Source: Candidatus Aminicenantota bacterium (GTDB lineage: Bacteria; Acidobacteriota; Aminicenantia; Aminicenantales; Saccharicenantaceae). From it: DNA of 5,886 nucleotides. Below the pieces are notes generated by a model. That model was not told where the DNA came from. It searched no databases and saw only the letters and a program-made list of their open reading frames with translations. A program made the translations under genes and the position numbers. The stretch covers positions 1 through 5,886 of the forward strand of contig DSDX01000143.1 of assembly GCA_011048485.1 (NCBI GenBank), given 5' to 3'. This document shows, in pieces, positions 1 through 5,813 of the stretch; position 1 is the first letter of the stretch; each line of letters begins with the position of its first letter.

Positions 1-270
1 CTCCTTGTCCTCCGGCTTTGTGACCGAGATGAAGTCAGAGCCAAGGAAGACGCCCTCGACGCCCTCGACCTGGAAAAGCCGCTGGGCCAGGGGCGAGCGG
101 GCGGCGGCGGCCTCGTCGCGGAAGTCCGCGACGAGAATCGCCGCGATCGTGTTCGCGGGGAACAGGGTGGGGCTGGGCAGCTCGACGCGGACGAGGACGG
201 GCGCCCAAGACCGGCAGCCGGAAGCCGCGGCCAGGGCCGCGACGAGGAGAAGGGGCGTCCGGGGTCTCAT
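1..270 (-). CDS. Predicted lipoprotein with an Nfu N-terminal-like domain (3' end beyond window)
   Basis: The first 90 codons are visible; the gene runs off the left edge. The ATG at 270-268 follows a strong Shine-Dalgarno sequence (GGGGGAGGAGG), and no other ATG, GTG or TTG occurs in frame downstream. Residues 1-19 look like a lipoprotein signal peptide: an Arg-rich start, a hydrophobic core at 7-16 and a lipobox-like ASGC with Cys19 (Ala rather than Leu at -3). Residues about 45-90 closely match the Nfu_N (NifU-like scaffold N-terminal) signature: SPLAQRLF at 59-66, then EGV, GVFLGSDF at 73-80 and ISVTK at 81-85. The usual TPNP motif is not clear; only LPSP at 31-34 resembles it. Nfu proteins are normally cytoplasmic Fe-S carriers with a C-terminal CxxC domain, which would lie outside the window. 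The start overlaps the stop of the TPR lipoprotein gene as ATGA, suggesting translational coupling. The Nfu_N call is from recalled family patterns. Alternatively, this is a lipoprotein with a domain only related to Nfu_N. Confidence 0.65.
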   Translation of the reverse strand, partial: MRPRTPLLLVAALAAASGCRSWAPVLVRVELPSPTLFPANTIAAILVADFRDEAAAARSPLAQRLFQVEGVEGVFLGSDFISVTKPEDKE

Positions 271-611
271 GGCCTCCTCCCCCGGCCTTTCTCCATTCGG
301 CGCCTGAAGGCCTCATAATTGCCCTTGATCGCCGGATTTTCGGGATCGAGGCGGAGGGCCGCTTCGTAAGCCCGCCGGGCTTCGTCGTAGGCGCCCTGGC
401 GTTCGAGGACTACGGCGAGGTTGTTGTAGCCCGCCGCCGAACCGGGGTCCTGTTCGAGGGCCAGTCGCCAATGCCTCGCCGCCTCGTCCCAACGCCCTTC
501 GCGGGCGGCCTCGACGCCCGCCCCGACGGGATCCGTGGCCATGGGCCGGGCGCACGCGCCGAGGGCGAGAAAGAAGGCGAGAAGGAGGACGCCGGGTCTG
601 GGGCTTTTCAT
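267..611 (-). CDS. Small TPR-repeat lipoprotein
   Basis: The predicted protein has 114 residues. Residues 1-18 form a lipoprotein signal peptide (MKSPRPG, a hydrophobic run, then lipobox LGAC), so the mature protein should be lipidated and membrane-anchored on the periplasmic side. The rest holds about two tetratricopeptide repeats: one near residues 30-58 (GRWDEAARHWRLALEQDP) and one near 62-92 (YNNLAVVLERQGAYDEARRAYEAAL), followed by a charged C-terminal helix. TPR modules bind other proteins; the partner cannot be named. I chose the ATG at 611 over an in-frame TTG at 626. The ATG puts the positive residues directly before the hydrophobic core, and the TTG lies inside the likely -10 box. 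The Shine-Dalgarno sequence is weak, and the predicted leader is only about 7 nt. The stop overlaps the next gene's start (ATGA at 270-267), so the two lipoproteins are probably co-expressed and may work together. Confidence 0.82.
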   Translation of the reverse strand: MKSPRPGVLLLAFFLALGACARPMATDPVGAGVEAAREGRWDEAARHWRLALEQDPGSAAGYNNLAVVLERQGAYDEARRAYEAALRLDPENPAIKGNYEAFRRRMEKGRGRRP

Positions 612-624
612 GTCGTCCGGGGAC

Positions 625-654
625 AAGATAGCCCGCCGGGGCCGTGCGGGTCAA
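625..654 (-). promoter_or_regulatory. Predicted sigma70-type promoter for the TPR lipoprotein operon
   Basis: On the minus strand, TTGACC (654-649, 5/6 match to the -35 consensus) is followed after 18 bp by TATCTT (630-625, 4/6 match to the -10). Transcription would start near 618, about 7 nt before the ATG at 611, giving an almost leaderless mRNA. The element lies back to back with the rpmB promoter in the 121-bp gap between the divergent genes. It is predicted by eye only. Confidence 0.5.
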
Positions 655-670
655 GCCCGGCTGGCCGCAT

Positions 671-699
671 TTGCCACCGGTCCGGAATTGTGGTATAAA
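671..699 (+). promoter_or_regulatory. Predicted sigma70 promoter of rpmB
   Basis: TTGCCA (671-676) and TATAAA (694-699) are separated by 17 bp, the optimal spacing. The elements stand out from the GC-rich background. Transcription would start near 706, leaving a leader of about 27 nt before the rpmB ATG at 733. No riboswitch-like or L28-binding structure was recognised in that short leader. Confidence 0.65.
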
Positions 700-732
700 A
701 GCGGCTCAATTCGAGACGAAAGAGATACGACC

Positions 733-924
733 ATGCCGAAAGTCTGCGAGATCTGCCGGAAAGGCCCCGTTTTCGGCCATAGCGTCAGCCACTCCCATAA
801 GTCGTCGCCGAAAAAATGGAAACCCAACCTGCAGCGGGTCAAGGCCCAGACGCCTAAGGGTGTCCGCCAGATCTGGGTCTGCTCGAGGTGTCTCCGCTCG
901 GGCAAGGTGAGCAAAGCGGCTTAG
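733..924 (+). CDS. rpmB: 50S ribosomal protein L28 (zinc-ribbon form)
   Basis: A 63-residue basic protein of normal L28 length. It begins with MPKVCEICRKGPVFGHSVSHSHK, rendered here in parts: MPKVCEIC, then GPVFGHSVSHSH at 11-22. The region around KKWKPNLQRVK (27-37) and the C-terminal WVCSRCLRSGKV are typical of L28 in the large ribosomal subunit. Two CxxC pairs (C5/C8 and C50/C53) mark the zinc-binding C+ form. Bacteria often also encode zinc-free L28 paralogues, used when zinc is scarce; none is in this window. The start at 733 is chosen because the N-terminal MPKVC matches the family. A modest AAAGAGA sequence lies upstream, and the promoter at 671-699 would make longer upstream starts untranscribed. 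The gene is expressed alone from its own promoter and ends 6 bp from the stop codon of the convergent rel gene. Confidence 0.96.
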   Translation: MPKVCEICRKGPVFGHSVSHSHKSSPKKWKPNLQRVKAQTPKGVRQIWVCSRCLRSGKVSKAA

Positions 925-930
925 GCCGGA

Positions 931-3078
931 TCAGTCCCTCTCGACGGACACGACTTCCTTCAATCCGCTGATCTTTCTCGAGATGGCCTCGAGTTGGGCC
1001 GTGTCCCTGATCCGGATGTCCAGCCGGATGCGGGCCCGGCCTTCCCCCCTCGTCGAGGCCTCGGCCTTGAAGATATCGCCGCCGAGTCCGGCCACCGCCG
1101 CCGCGACCCTGGCCAGGACCCCCGGAGAATCCTTTGACTTGACGACGAGCCGGGCTTTGAAGGTGCCGGCGAAGGAGGGGGCCCACGTCACGTCGACCAG
1201 CCTCAGGGGGTCAAGGATCTCCCTGGTCACGAGAGGGCAGCGGAGGGAATGGACGGTCAGCCCCTGTCCGGCCGTCAGGTAACCGACGACCGGCTCGCCC
1301 TTGACCGGGGAGCAGCACTTGGCCAGCTTGATGCCCTGGCTTTCGAGGTCCTCGATGCGAACGCGTTGCCCGGGGCGGGGGATGAGGCGGGCCGCGGCCT
1401 TGCCCAGCAGGCCGGGCTTTCGCGGCGGGACCGGGCCGAAGACGGCCTTGATGAGCTTCTCGTCGATGACGATCCGGCCGACGCCGGCCTGCTGATAGAA
1501 CCGCTCCAATGTCGCCGCCTTCGGCCCCAGGGCCGCCCTCAGGCGCCCGGCCATCTCCTCCTCGCGCCGAAGCGCCGTCGGCACGTCGTATTTCCGGACC
1601 TCTTTCTCCCAGAGCCGCCGGCCCAGCGCGACGCTCGAGGTCCGGCTCTTCGGATCGAGGGCCCGGCGGAGAGCCTGGCGGGCTCCCGACGTGGCCGCGA
1701 TCCTGAGCATCCCTCGGGTCGGGGCCTTGTCGGGGGCGGTCAGGATCTCGACGATGTCCCCGGTCCGGAGCGGGGTCTTGAGAGGGGCGGGCGAGCCGTT
1801 GACGCGGGCCCCGACGGCGTGGAGCCCGACCTCGGTGTGGATCTTGAAGGCGAAATCGAGGGCCGTGGCCCCGGGCGGGAGATCAATGACCTTGCCCTTG
1901 GGCGTGAAGACGTAGATCTCCTCCGGGATGAGGTTCGTTTGCAGCGAGCGGAGGAATTCCTGGGGGTTCTTCTTCTCCTCGAACAGCGCCGCCATCTCCC
2001 TGAGCCAGTGGAGCCGCCGGTCCTCGCCCGCGGGCGTGGATGCCGCCTCGTCCTTGTACCGCCAATGGGCGGCGATGCCGTTCTCCGCGAGATCGTGCAT
2101 CTCGCGCGTCCGGATCTGGATCTCGAACATCTTGCGGCCCTCCGTGATGACCGTCGTGTGGAGGGCCTGATAGAGGTTCGGCTTGGGCATGGCGACGAAA
2201 TCGCGGAAGCGCTGCGGGAGGTGGGGCCAGCGCTGGTGGATGATGCCCAGGATCGCATAGCAGTCCTTGACCGACCCGGTGATGACCCGGAGAGCCAGGA
2301 AGTCGAAGACCTGGTCGAAGCCGATGTCGCGCTTCTTCATCTTGCTCCAGACGCTGTAGGGCCTCTTGACGCGCGAGAAGACCTCGGCCGGCAGGCCGTT
2401 GGCCGCGATGAGCTCCTCGAGCGCCTTCGTCATGGCCTCGAGGTCGGCCTCGGCGGCCTTTCGTTGCGGCTCGACAGCCGCGGAGATCTTGGCGAACTCC
2501 TCGGGGGCGACATAGCGGAACGAGAGGTCCTCCAGCTCGGCCCGGATGCGGCCCATGCCGAGCCGGTTGGCGATGGGCGCGTAGATGTCGAGGGTTTCCC
2601 GGGCGATCTGGCGCTGCTTGGGCTCGTCGAGATGGCGGAGGGTCTTGAGGTTGTGGACCCGGTCGGCCAGCTTGATGAAAATGACCCGGATGTCGTCGGT
2701 CATGGCCAGGATGATCTTGCGGAGGGTCTCGGCCCGGCGCACCTCGGGGGAGACCTCCTGGACCCGGCTGATCTTGGTCACGCCTTCGACGAGGTCGGCG
2801 ACCTCCGGGCCGAACCCTTCCCGGATCGCGGCCGGCGTCATGTCCGTGTCCTCGAGGACGTCGTGCAGGAGGGCGGCGACCAGGGTCGTCTTATCGAGCC
2901 TCATGTCGGCTAAATAGCCGGTCACCTCGAGGGGATGGCTGAGGTAAGGCTCCCCGGAGCGGCGGACCTGTCCTTTGTGGGCCTGTCCCGCGAAGACATA
3001 GGCTTTGCGGAGAGCCCCGATGTCCTTCTCCGTGATGTACGAGGAGGCCTTTTCGACGATATCGTCAAACCGGACCAT
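931..3078 (-). CDS. rel: Bifunctional (p)ppGpp synthetase/hydrolase, RelA/SpoT family
   Basis: This cytoplasmic stringent-response enzyme transfers pyrophosphate from ATP to GDP/GTP to make (p)ppGpp and hydrolyses it again. From the ATG at 3078 it has 715 residues, a normal long-Rel length. The HD hydrolase domain (about 20-170) keeps SGEPYLSHP (H48), HDVLEDT (H72, D73, E76, D77) and KLADRVHN (N143), so hydrolase should be active. The synthetase domain (about 230-345) has YSVWSKMKKR, RFRD at 290-293, NLYQALHTTV and IQIRT...GIAAHWRYK. RFRD resembles the RFKD of bifunctional Rel, not the ExDD of synthetase-only RelA. A TGS domain follows (387-447), then a helical region, a Cys-containing conserved segment (LAKCCSP, C588/C589) and a C-terminal ACT domain (about 640-713). 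A GTG at 3090 is also in frame, but the ATG is better spaced from an AAGGGGG ribosome-binding site. The start overlaps the upstream phosphatase gene by 14 bp, suggesting coupling. Confidence 0.96.
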   Translation of the reverse strand: MVRFDDIVEKASSYITEKDIGALRKAYVFAGQAHKGQVRRSGEPYLSHPLEVTGYLADMRLDKTTLVAALLHDVLEDTDMTPAAIREGFGPEVADLVEGVTKISRVQEVSPEVRRAETLRKIILAMTDDIRVIFIKLADRVHNLKTLRHLDEPKQRQIARETLDIYAPIANRLGMGRIRAELEDLSFRYVAPEEFAKISAAVEPQRKAAEADLEAMTKALEELIAANGLPAEVFSRVKRPYSVWSKMKKRDIGFDQVFDFLALRVITGSVKDCYAILGIIHQRWPHLPQRFRDFVAMPKPNLYQALHTTVITEGRKMFEIQIRTREMHDLAENGIAAHWRYKDEAASTPAGEDRRLHWLREMAALFEEKKNPQEFLRSLQTNLIPEEIYVFTPKGKVIDLPPGATALDFAFKIHTEVGLHAVGARVNGSPAPLKTPLRTGDIVEILTAPDKAPTRGMLRIAATSGARQALRRALDPKSRTSSVALGRRLWEKEVRKYDVPTALRREEEMAGRLRAALGPKAATLERFYQQAGVGRIVIDEKLIKAVFGPVPPRKPGLLGKAAARLIPRPGQRVRIEDLESQGIKLAKCCSPVKGEPVVGYLTAGQGLTVHSLRCPLVTREILDPLRLVDVTWAPSFAGTFKARLVVKSKDSPGVLARVAAAVAGLGGDIFKAEASTRGEGRARIRLDIRIRDTAQLEAISRKISGLKEVVSVERD

Positions 3079-3649
3079 GGCCGCGGCCACCCCCTTGGTC
3101 GATGATCCACCGGGCCGCTTCGAGGACGCCGGCGGCCGTGTGGGCCGCGCGGACGCCGCGGGCGGCGAGCGCGGCCGTCGCCGAACGGCCGTAGCCCGTC
3201 AGAACGAGGACGGGGGTGGCCCCGACGTTCAGTCCGAACAGGATGTCGGCGGGCTTGTCCCCGACCATGAATGACGCCGTAAGGTCGAGGCCGAGGTCGC
3301 GCGCGGCCCGAAGGCCCAGGCCCGGCGCCGGCTTGGCGCAGGCGCAACGGCCGTCCCCGGCGGCCGGGACGTGGGGGCAGGCGTAAAGGCCGTCGAGGGA
3401 CGCGCCCAGGCGGGCGAACTCCTCCCGGAAGCGCAGGTGCAGGGCGTCCATCTCGGAAGCGTCGAAATAACCCCGTCCGACGCCGGATTGGTGGGTCACG
3501 ACGACCGCGGCGAAGCCGGCCCGCTTCAGCAGCCGGACGGCCTCGATGGCCTCCGGGTAGATGTGGACCTGGCGGAAGTCGGCCGGATAGCCGGTGTCTT
3601 CGTTGAGGGTCCCGTCGCGGTCGAGGAATACGGCCCTGCGCTTCGTCAT
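3065..3649 (-). CDS. gmhB: HAD-family phosphatase, GmhB-like (D-glycero-heptose-1,7-bisphosphate 7-phosphatase)
   Basis: A 194-residue cytoplasmic HAD hydrolase, near the usual GmhB length. Motif I is FLDRDGTLN (D10 nucleophile, D12 acid/base); motif II is VVVTHQSGVGRGYF (about 49-62); the lysine of motif III is K106; motif IV is FMVGDKPADI (D131, D135). The CxH...CxC zinc site (C91, H93, C102, C104) is typical of GmhB and of the related HisB-N phosphatases. GmhB removes a phosphate from heptose bisphosphate during ADP-heptose synthesis for LPS or S-layer glycans. Oddities: the common TNQSG reads THQSG, the Arg usually before the catalytic Lys (CxCRKP) is Ala (CACAKP), and the zinc loop between H93 and C102 is short. 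The substrate could therefore be another sugar or histidinol phosphate. The ATG at 3649 puts motif I at the expected distance, although its ribosome-binding site is weak. It lies 40 bp after fmdB and overlaps rel. Confidence 0.82.
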   Translation of the reverse strand: MTKRRAVFLDRDGTLNEDTGYPADFRQVHIYPEAIEAVRLLKRAGFAAVVVTHQSGVGRGYFDASEMDALHLRFREEFARLGASLDGLYACPHVPAAGDGRCACAKPAPGLGLRAARDLGLDLTASFMVGDKPADILFGLNVGATPVLVLTGYGRSATAALAARGVRAAHTAAGVLEAARWIIDQGGGRGHGPV

Positions 3650-3689
3650 GGCAAACGTTCGCCGGCGGCGCAAAACTCCGGGCAGCCGG

Positions 3690-3995
3690 CTAAGAGGCGG
3701 GCTTGTCCGCCTTGTCGGGCTTGGTCTTCGCGCCGTCGCCGGAGCCCGACGGCGTCCCGGCCCCGGCCTCCGTCTTGGCCCTGCCGTCCTGTCCCGGCTT
3801 GGCCGGCTGAGCGCCCTTCTTGGCATAGTCGGTGACATACCAACCGTTGCCCTTGAATTGGAGGGCGGGGGGAGAGATCCTTTTGACCATCGGGCCGCCG
3901 CAGAGGGGGCATGTCTCGAGCGGCTTGTCGCCGGCCTTTTGCAGGAGCTCGCAGACCTCGCGGCATCGGGTGCATTGATATTCATAGAGGGGCAT
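3690..3995 (-). CDS. FmdB-type zinc-ribbon protein
   Basis: A 101-residue protein beginning MPLYEYQCTRC, the hallmark of the FmdB / putative regulatory zinc-ribbon family. Two CxxC knuckles (C8/C11 and C29/C32) should hold one zinc or metal ion. They are followed by the conserved PALQFKGNGWYVTDY segment (43-57). From about residue 58 on, the chain is a low-complexity tail rich in Lys, Pro, Ala, Gly and Asp, probably disordered; tails of this kind are common in the family. FmdB was named from a formamidase operon and is often called regulatory, but its molecular role is not established. The ATG at 3995 has a good GGAGAT ribosome-binding site and a promoter just upstream. It is the first gene of a likely fmdB-gmhB-rel operon, with 40 bp to the next gene. 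Confidence 0.88.
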   Translation of the reverse strand: MPLYEYQCTRCREVCELLQKAGDKPLETCPLCGGPMVKRISPPALQFKGNGWYVTDYAKKGAQPAKPGQDGRAKTEAGAGTPSGSGDGAKTKPDKADKPAS

Positions 3996-4021
3996 GGTCC
4001 GATCTCCGGAAACAAAAGTCT

Positions 4022-4030
4022 ATTATAGCA
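4022..4030 (-). promoter_or_regulatory. Predicted extended -10 promoter of the fmdB-gmhB-rel operon
   Basis: The minus strand reads TGCTATAAT, a perfect -10 box (TATAAT, 4027-4022) with the TGn extension (4030-4028). The -35 position, about 17 bp upstream, reads GGGATA, a poor match, as is common for extended -10 promoters. Transcription would begin near 4015, about 20 nt before the fmdB ATG, with GGAGAT in between. It sits between the Memo/AMMECR1 stop and fmdB, so the downstream operon can be expressed independently of that gene; read-through is also possible because no terminator hairpin is visible. Confidence 0.65.
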
Positions 4031-4054
4031 GAATTCGCCTCCGCTATCCCGAGG

Positions 4055-5500
4055 CTACTCGTGAAAGACGATGGCTTCGAAGACGGACAGCTTGGCCCCT
4101 CGGCGCCAGGCGTCGCGCGGCAGACCGGCCTTGACGCAGCATTCCCCCAGGAAGGTCTCGCGGTCCCAGCCGTGCTCGACCGGCACCTGAGGCAGGAGCA
4201 ATCCCCTGCGGTCGTCCCGTTCGACGATGAGGCCATGGGTGCCGACCTTGACGCGGCGGGGATCGTCGATCTCCCGGGGCAGCGTCAGGACCGAGATCTC
4301 CACGCGGAGCTCCCGGAGCTCCGCGGCTCTGACGGGCGGGAAGCGGGGATCCTCGGTGGCCGCGTAAATGGCCGCCCGGACGACGGCCTGGCCGAGCGGC
4401 AAGGTGGGCTCGATGAGGCCGATGCAGCCGCGAAGCTCGCCGGACCGCCGGAGCGTCACGAAAGCGCCGCGGAAGGCCCGGAGCTTGTCCTTGCCCGAGA
4501 GGTCCTCGATCTCGACTCGCCGGGCCAGGAACTCCTTGATCGCCGCCCTGGCCAGCCTCAGGAGCTCGGCCTTCTCCTCTCGGTCCAAGCTGAAAGCCTC
4601 CTGGACCGGCCCGGCCCCCGCGCGCACCGCGGCGGCCAGGTAGCCGACGACGGGGCCTCCGGACCCGGACGAGTCCGTCCGGGCCAGGAGCTCGACCTCG
4701 GGCCGGCCGATCTTGTCGGCCAGAAGGAGGACCGCGGCGACGGCTCCGCCGCCGCACATGATGTTCTCGCCGGCCTCGACCTTGCGGATGATCGTCTCGA
4801 TCCTCAGGTCCTCGATGAGCGAGGCCGTGGCCGCGTCCGTGGCCCGGGCTTTGTCCTTCGGCAGATAGTGAGAGAGGTCGGTCGAGGCGATGACCACGAC
4901 GTTCTTGCCCCGGCAGGCCCTGGCCAAGGCCGCGGCCAGGGTCCGGATGGTCGACCGCGATTGGTCGCCCATGACGATGGGCACGATGGCCGCGCCCGGC
5001 AGGGCCCTCTGGACGAAGGGGACCTGGACCTCGACCGAGTGTTCCTCGGCGAAAGCCTGGGGCTTGAAACGGAAGCCCGAGGCCTTGGCGATCGCGCCGG
5101 CCAGGTCCGCGTCGACGCGGGCGACGCCGAGCGGGGTCTCGAATCCCCCCTCGGGCCAGATCGAGGCGCCCTCGAAGGCGACCCGGTGGGAAGGCCCGAT
5201 GATGACCGCCGTTTCGACGCCGCGGCCCCGGACGAGGGCGTAGGAGGCGGCCGCGGTCCGGCCCGAATAGACGTACCCGGCGTGGGGGACGATCAGGCCG
5301 ACGATGCGGCCCGCCCGGGGCGGGGCCTCGGGCCGTGACGCCGCGGCGGAGTCCAGATAGCCGTCGATGTCGGCCGCCAGGCGGGCCGGATCGGCGGGAT
5401 AGAATTGGCCGGCGAAAACGGCCGGTCGGACGCCCTGCCCGGCCGCCGACGACGGGAAGAAGACCGCCAGAGCGGCCAGGGCAAGAAGGGCTCGAGACAT
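4055..5500 (-). CDS. Predicted exported Memo-AMMECR1 fusion (AmmeMemoRadiSam system proteins B and A)
   Basis: A 481-residue protein. Residues 1-21 look like a Sec signal peptide (MSRALLALAALAVFF, then PSSAAG, cleavage likely near 20-21), with no lipobox Cys, so the mature protein should be periplasmic or secreted. Residues about 24-293 form a Memo-like domain, related to class III extradiol dioxygenases, with VPHAGYVYSG (H73), IGPSH (H105), EEHSVEVQVPF (H154), STDLSHY (H211) and MCGGG (C249); these match the metal-site pattern of Memo proteins. Residues about 305-481 form an AMMECR1 domain: GAFVTLRRSGELRGCIG (345-361), DPRFPPV, LRVEISVLT, HGLIVERD, RGLLLPQVPVEHGWD and KAGLP. Bacterial genomes often pair these two with a radical SAM protein; that partner is not in the window. 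The reaction is unknown. The ATG at 5500 has GGAG at good spacing and a promoter upstream. The start fixes the signal peptide, since upstream codons give no family similarity. Confidence 0.9.
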   Translation of the reverse strand: MSRALLALAALAVFFPSSAAGQGVRPAVFAGQFYPADPARLAADIDGYLDSAAASRPEAPPRAGRIVGLIVPHAGYVYSGRTAAASYALVRGRGVETAVIIGPSHRVAFEGASIWPEGGFETPLGVARVDADLAGAIAKASGFRFKPQAFAEEHSVEVQVPFVQRALPGAAIVPIVMGDQSRSTIRTLAAALARACRGKNVVVIASTDLSHYLPKDKARATDAATASLIEDLRIETIIRKVEAGENIMCGGGAVAAVLLLADKIGRPEVELLARTDSSGSGGPVVGYLAAAVRAGAGPVQEAFSLDREEKAELLRLARAAIKEFLARRVEIEDLSGKDKLRAFRGAFVTLRRSGELRGCIGLIEPTLPLGQAVVRAAIYAATEDPRFPPVRAAELRELRVEISVLTLPREIDDPRRVKVGTHGLIVERDDRRGLLLPQVPVEHGWDRETFLGECCVKAGLPRDAWRRGAKLSVFEAIVFHE

Positions 5501-5539
5501 GATCGTTCTCCGCGGCGGGTCCCCGGCCCCCGCACTCTC

Positions 5540-5568
5540 AATATATCGGCGGCCGGTCGAAAAATCAA
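5540..5568 (-). promoter_or_regulatory. Predicted sigma70 promoter of the Memo-AMMECR1 gene
   Basis: The minus strand has TTGATT (5568-5563) and TATATT (5545-5540) separated by 17 bp, each a 4-5/6 match to consensus in otherwise GC-rich DNA. Transcription would start near 5533, leaving a leader of about 33 nt before the ATG at 5500. The promoter is back to back with the plus-strand promoter at 5589-5616. Confidence 0.6.
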
Positions 5569-5588
5569 TCGAATCAGGCCCGGGCCGA

Positions 5589-5616
5589 TTGACATTTCGG
5601 CGCGTTTCCATAAAAT
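5589..5616 (+). promoter_or_regulatory. Predicted sigma70 promoter of the small membrane protein gene
   Basis: A perfect -35 box TTGACA (5589-5594) is followed after 16 bp by TAAAAT (5611-5616, 5/6 match). Transcription would start near 5622, only about 14 nt before the ATG at 5636, with the purine-rich ribosome-binding site in between. The 135-bp gap 5501-5635 therefore holds two divergent promoters and no other feature I could recognise. Confidence 0.65.
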
Positions 5617-5635
5617 AGGGAGAGGGAAGGTTCCG

Positions 5636-5770
5636 ATGAAAGGCTTCTTCAAATTCCTGTTGGCGATGCTGACGCTGGGCACGGCGTTTTTCCTTGGCCA
5701 GTATTACGGGAAGGAAACGGAGAAATCCAAGATCCCGATCTTCCAGGACGATTCCGAACGCCCCGAGTGA
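5636..5770 (+). CDS. Small single-span membrane protein, 44 residues
   Basis: I do not recognise the family. The protein begins MKGFFKF and has one hydrophobic segment at about 4-21 (FFKFLLAMLTLGTAFFLG). It continues with GQYYGKETEKSK and a short polar, acidic tail ending DDSERPE. A Lys-flanked N-terminus and a polar C-terminus suggest one membrane span with the tail outside, though cleavage as a signal peptide cannot be excluded; there is no lipobox Cys. The start is well supported: AGGGAAGG lies about 6 nt before the ATG, and a strong promoter lies just upstream. Codon use is GC-rich at third positions, as in its neighbours, which supports real coding despite the small size. The next gene begins 43 bp downstream on the same strand and probably shares the transcript. 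Confidence 0.72.
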   Translation: MKGFFKFLLAMLTLGTAFFLGQYYGKETEKSKIPIFQDDSERPE

Positions 5771-5813
5771 TCCGTCCGAGCCCGGTCCGGTATAGAGCGC
5801 GGAGGGCCCTGAG

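Noticed and set aside
49..70. Short tandem repeat of the 9-bp unit GCCCTCGAC
   Set aside because: It simply encodes the adjacent VEG-VEG residues of the Nfu_N-like domain. Two copies in a GC-rich coding region need no further explanation.
535..732. Upstream extension of rpmB giving a 129-residue protein
   Set aside because: L28 proteins begin at MPKVC as found at 733. The extension crosses the rpmB promoter and the divergent lipoprotein gene.
1249..2913. A 554-codon open frame on the plus strand opposite rel
   Set aside because: It lies wholly within rel, whose domains and catalytic motifs are unmistakable. Its composition (rich in Arg, Gly, Leu, Asp, Glu and Pro) is what a GC-rich gene gives when read on the opposite strand. 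It has no recognisable domain.
3650..4015. N-terminal extension of the phosphatase frame up to 4015
   Set aside because: It overlaps the whole FmdB-like gene in another frame. HAD motif I must lie near the N-terminus, which fits the ATG at 3649.
3911..5338. A 475-codon open frame on the plus strand opposite the Memo-AMMECR1 gene
   Set aside because: This is also a mirror of a well-supported GC-rich gene. It spans the fmdB promoter and two genes on the other strand and shows no domain or ribosome-binding site.
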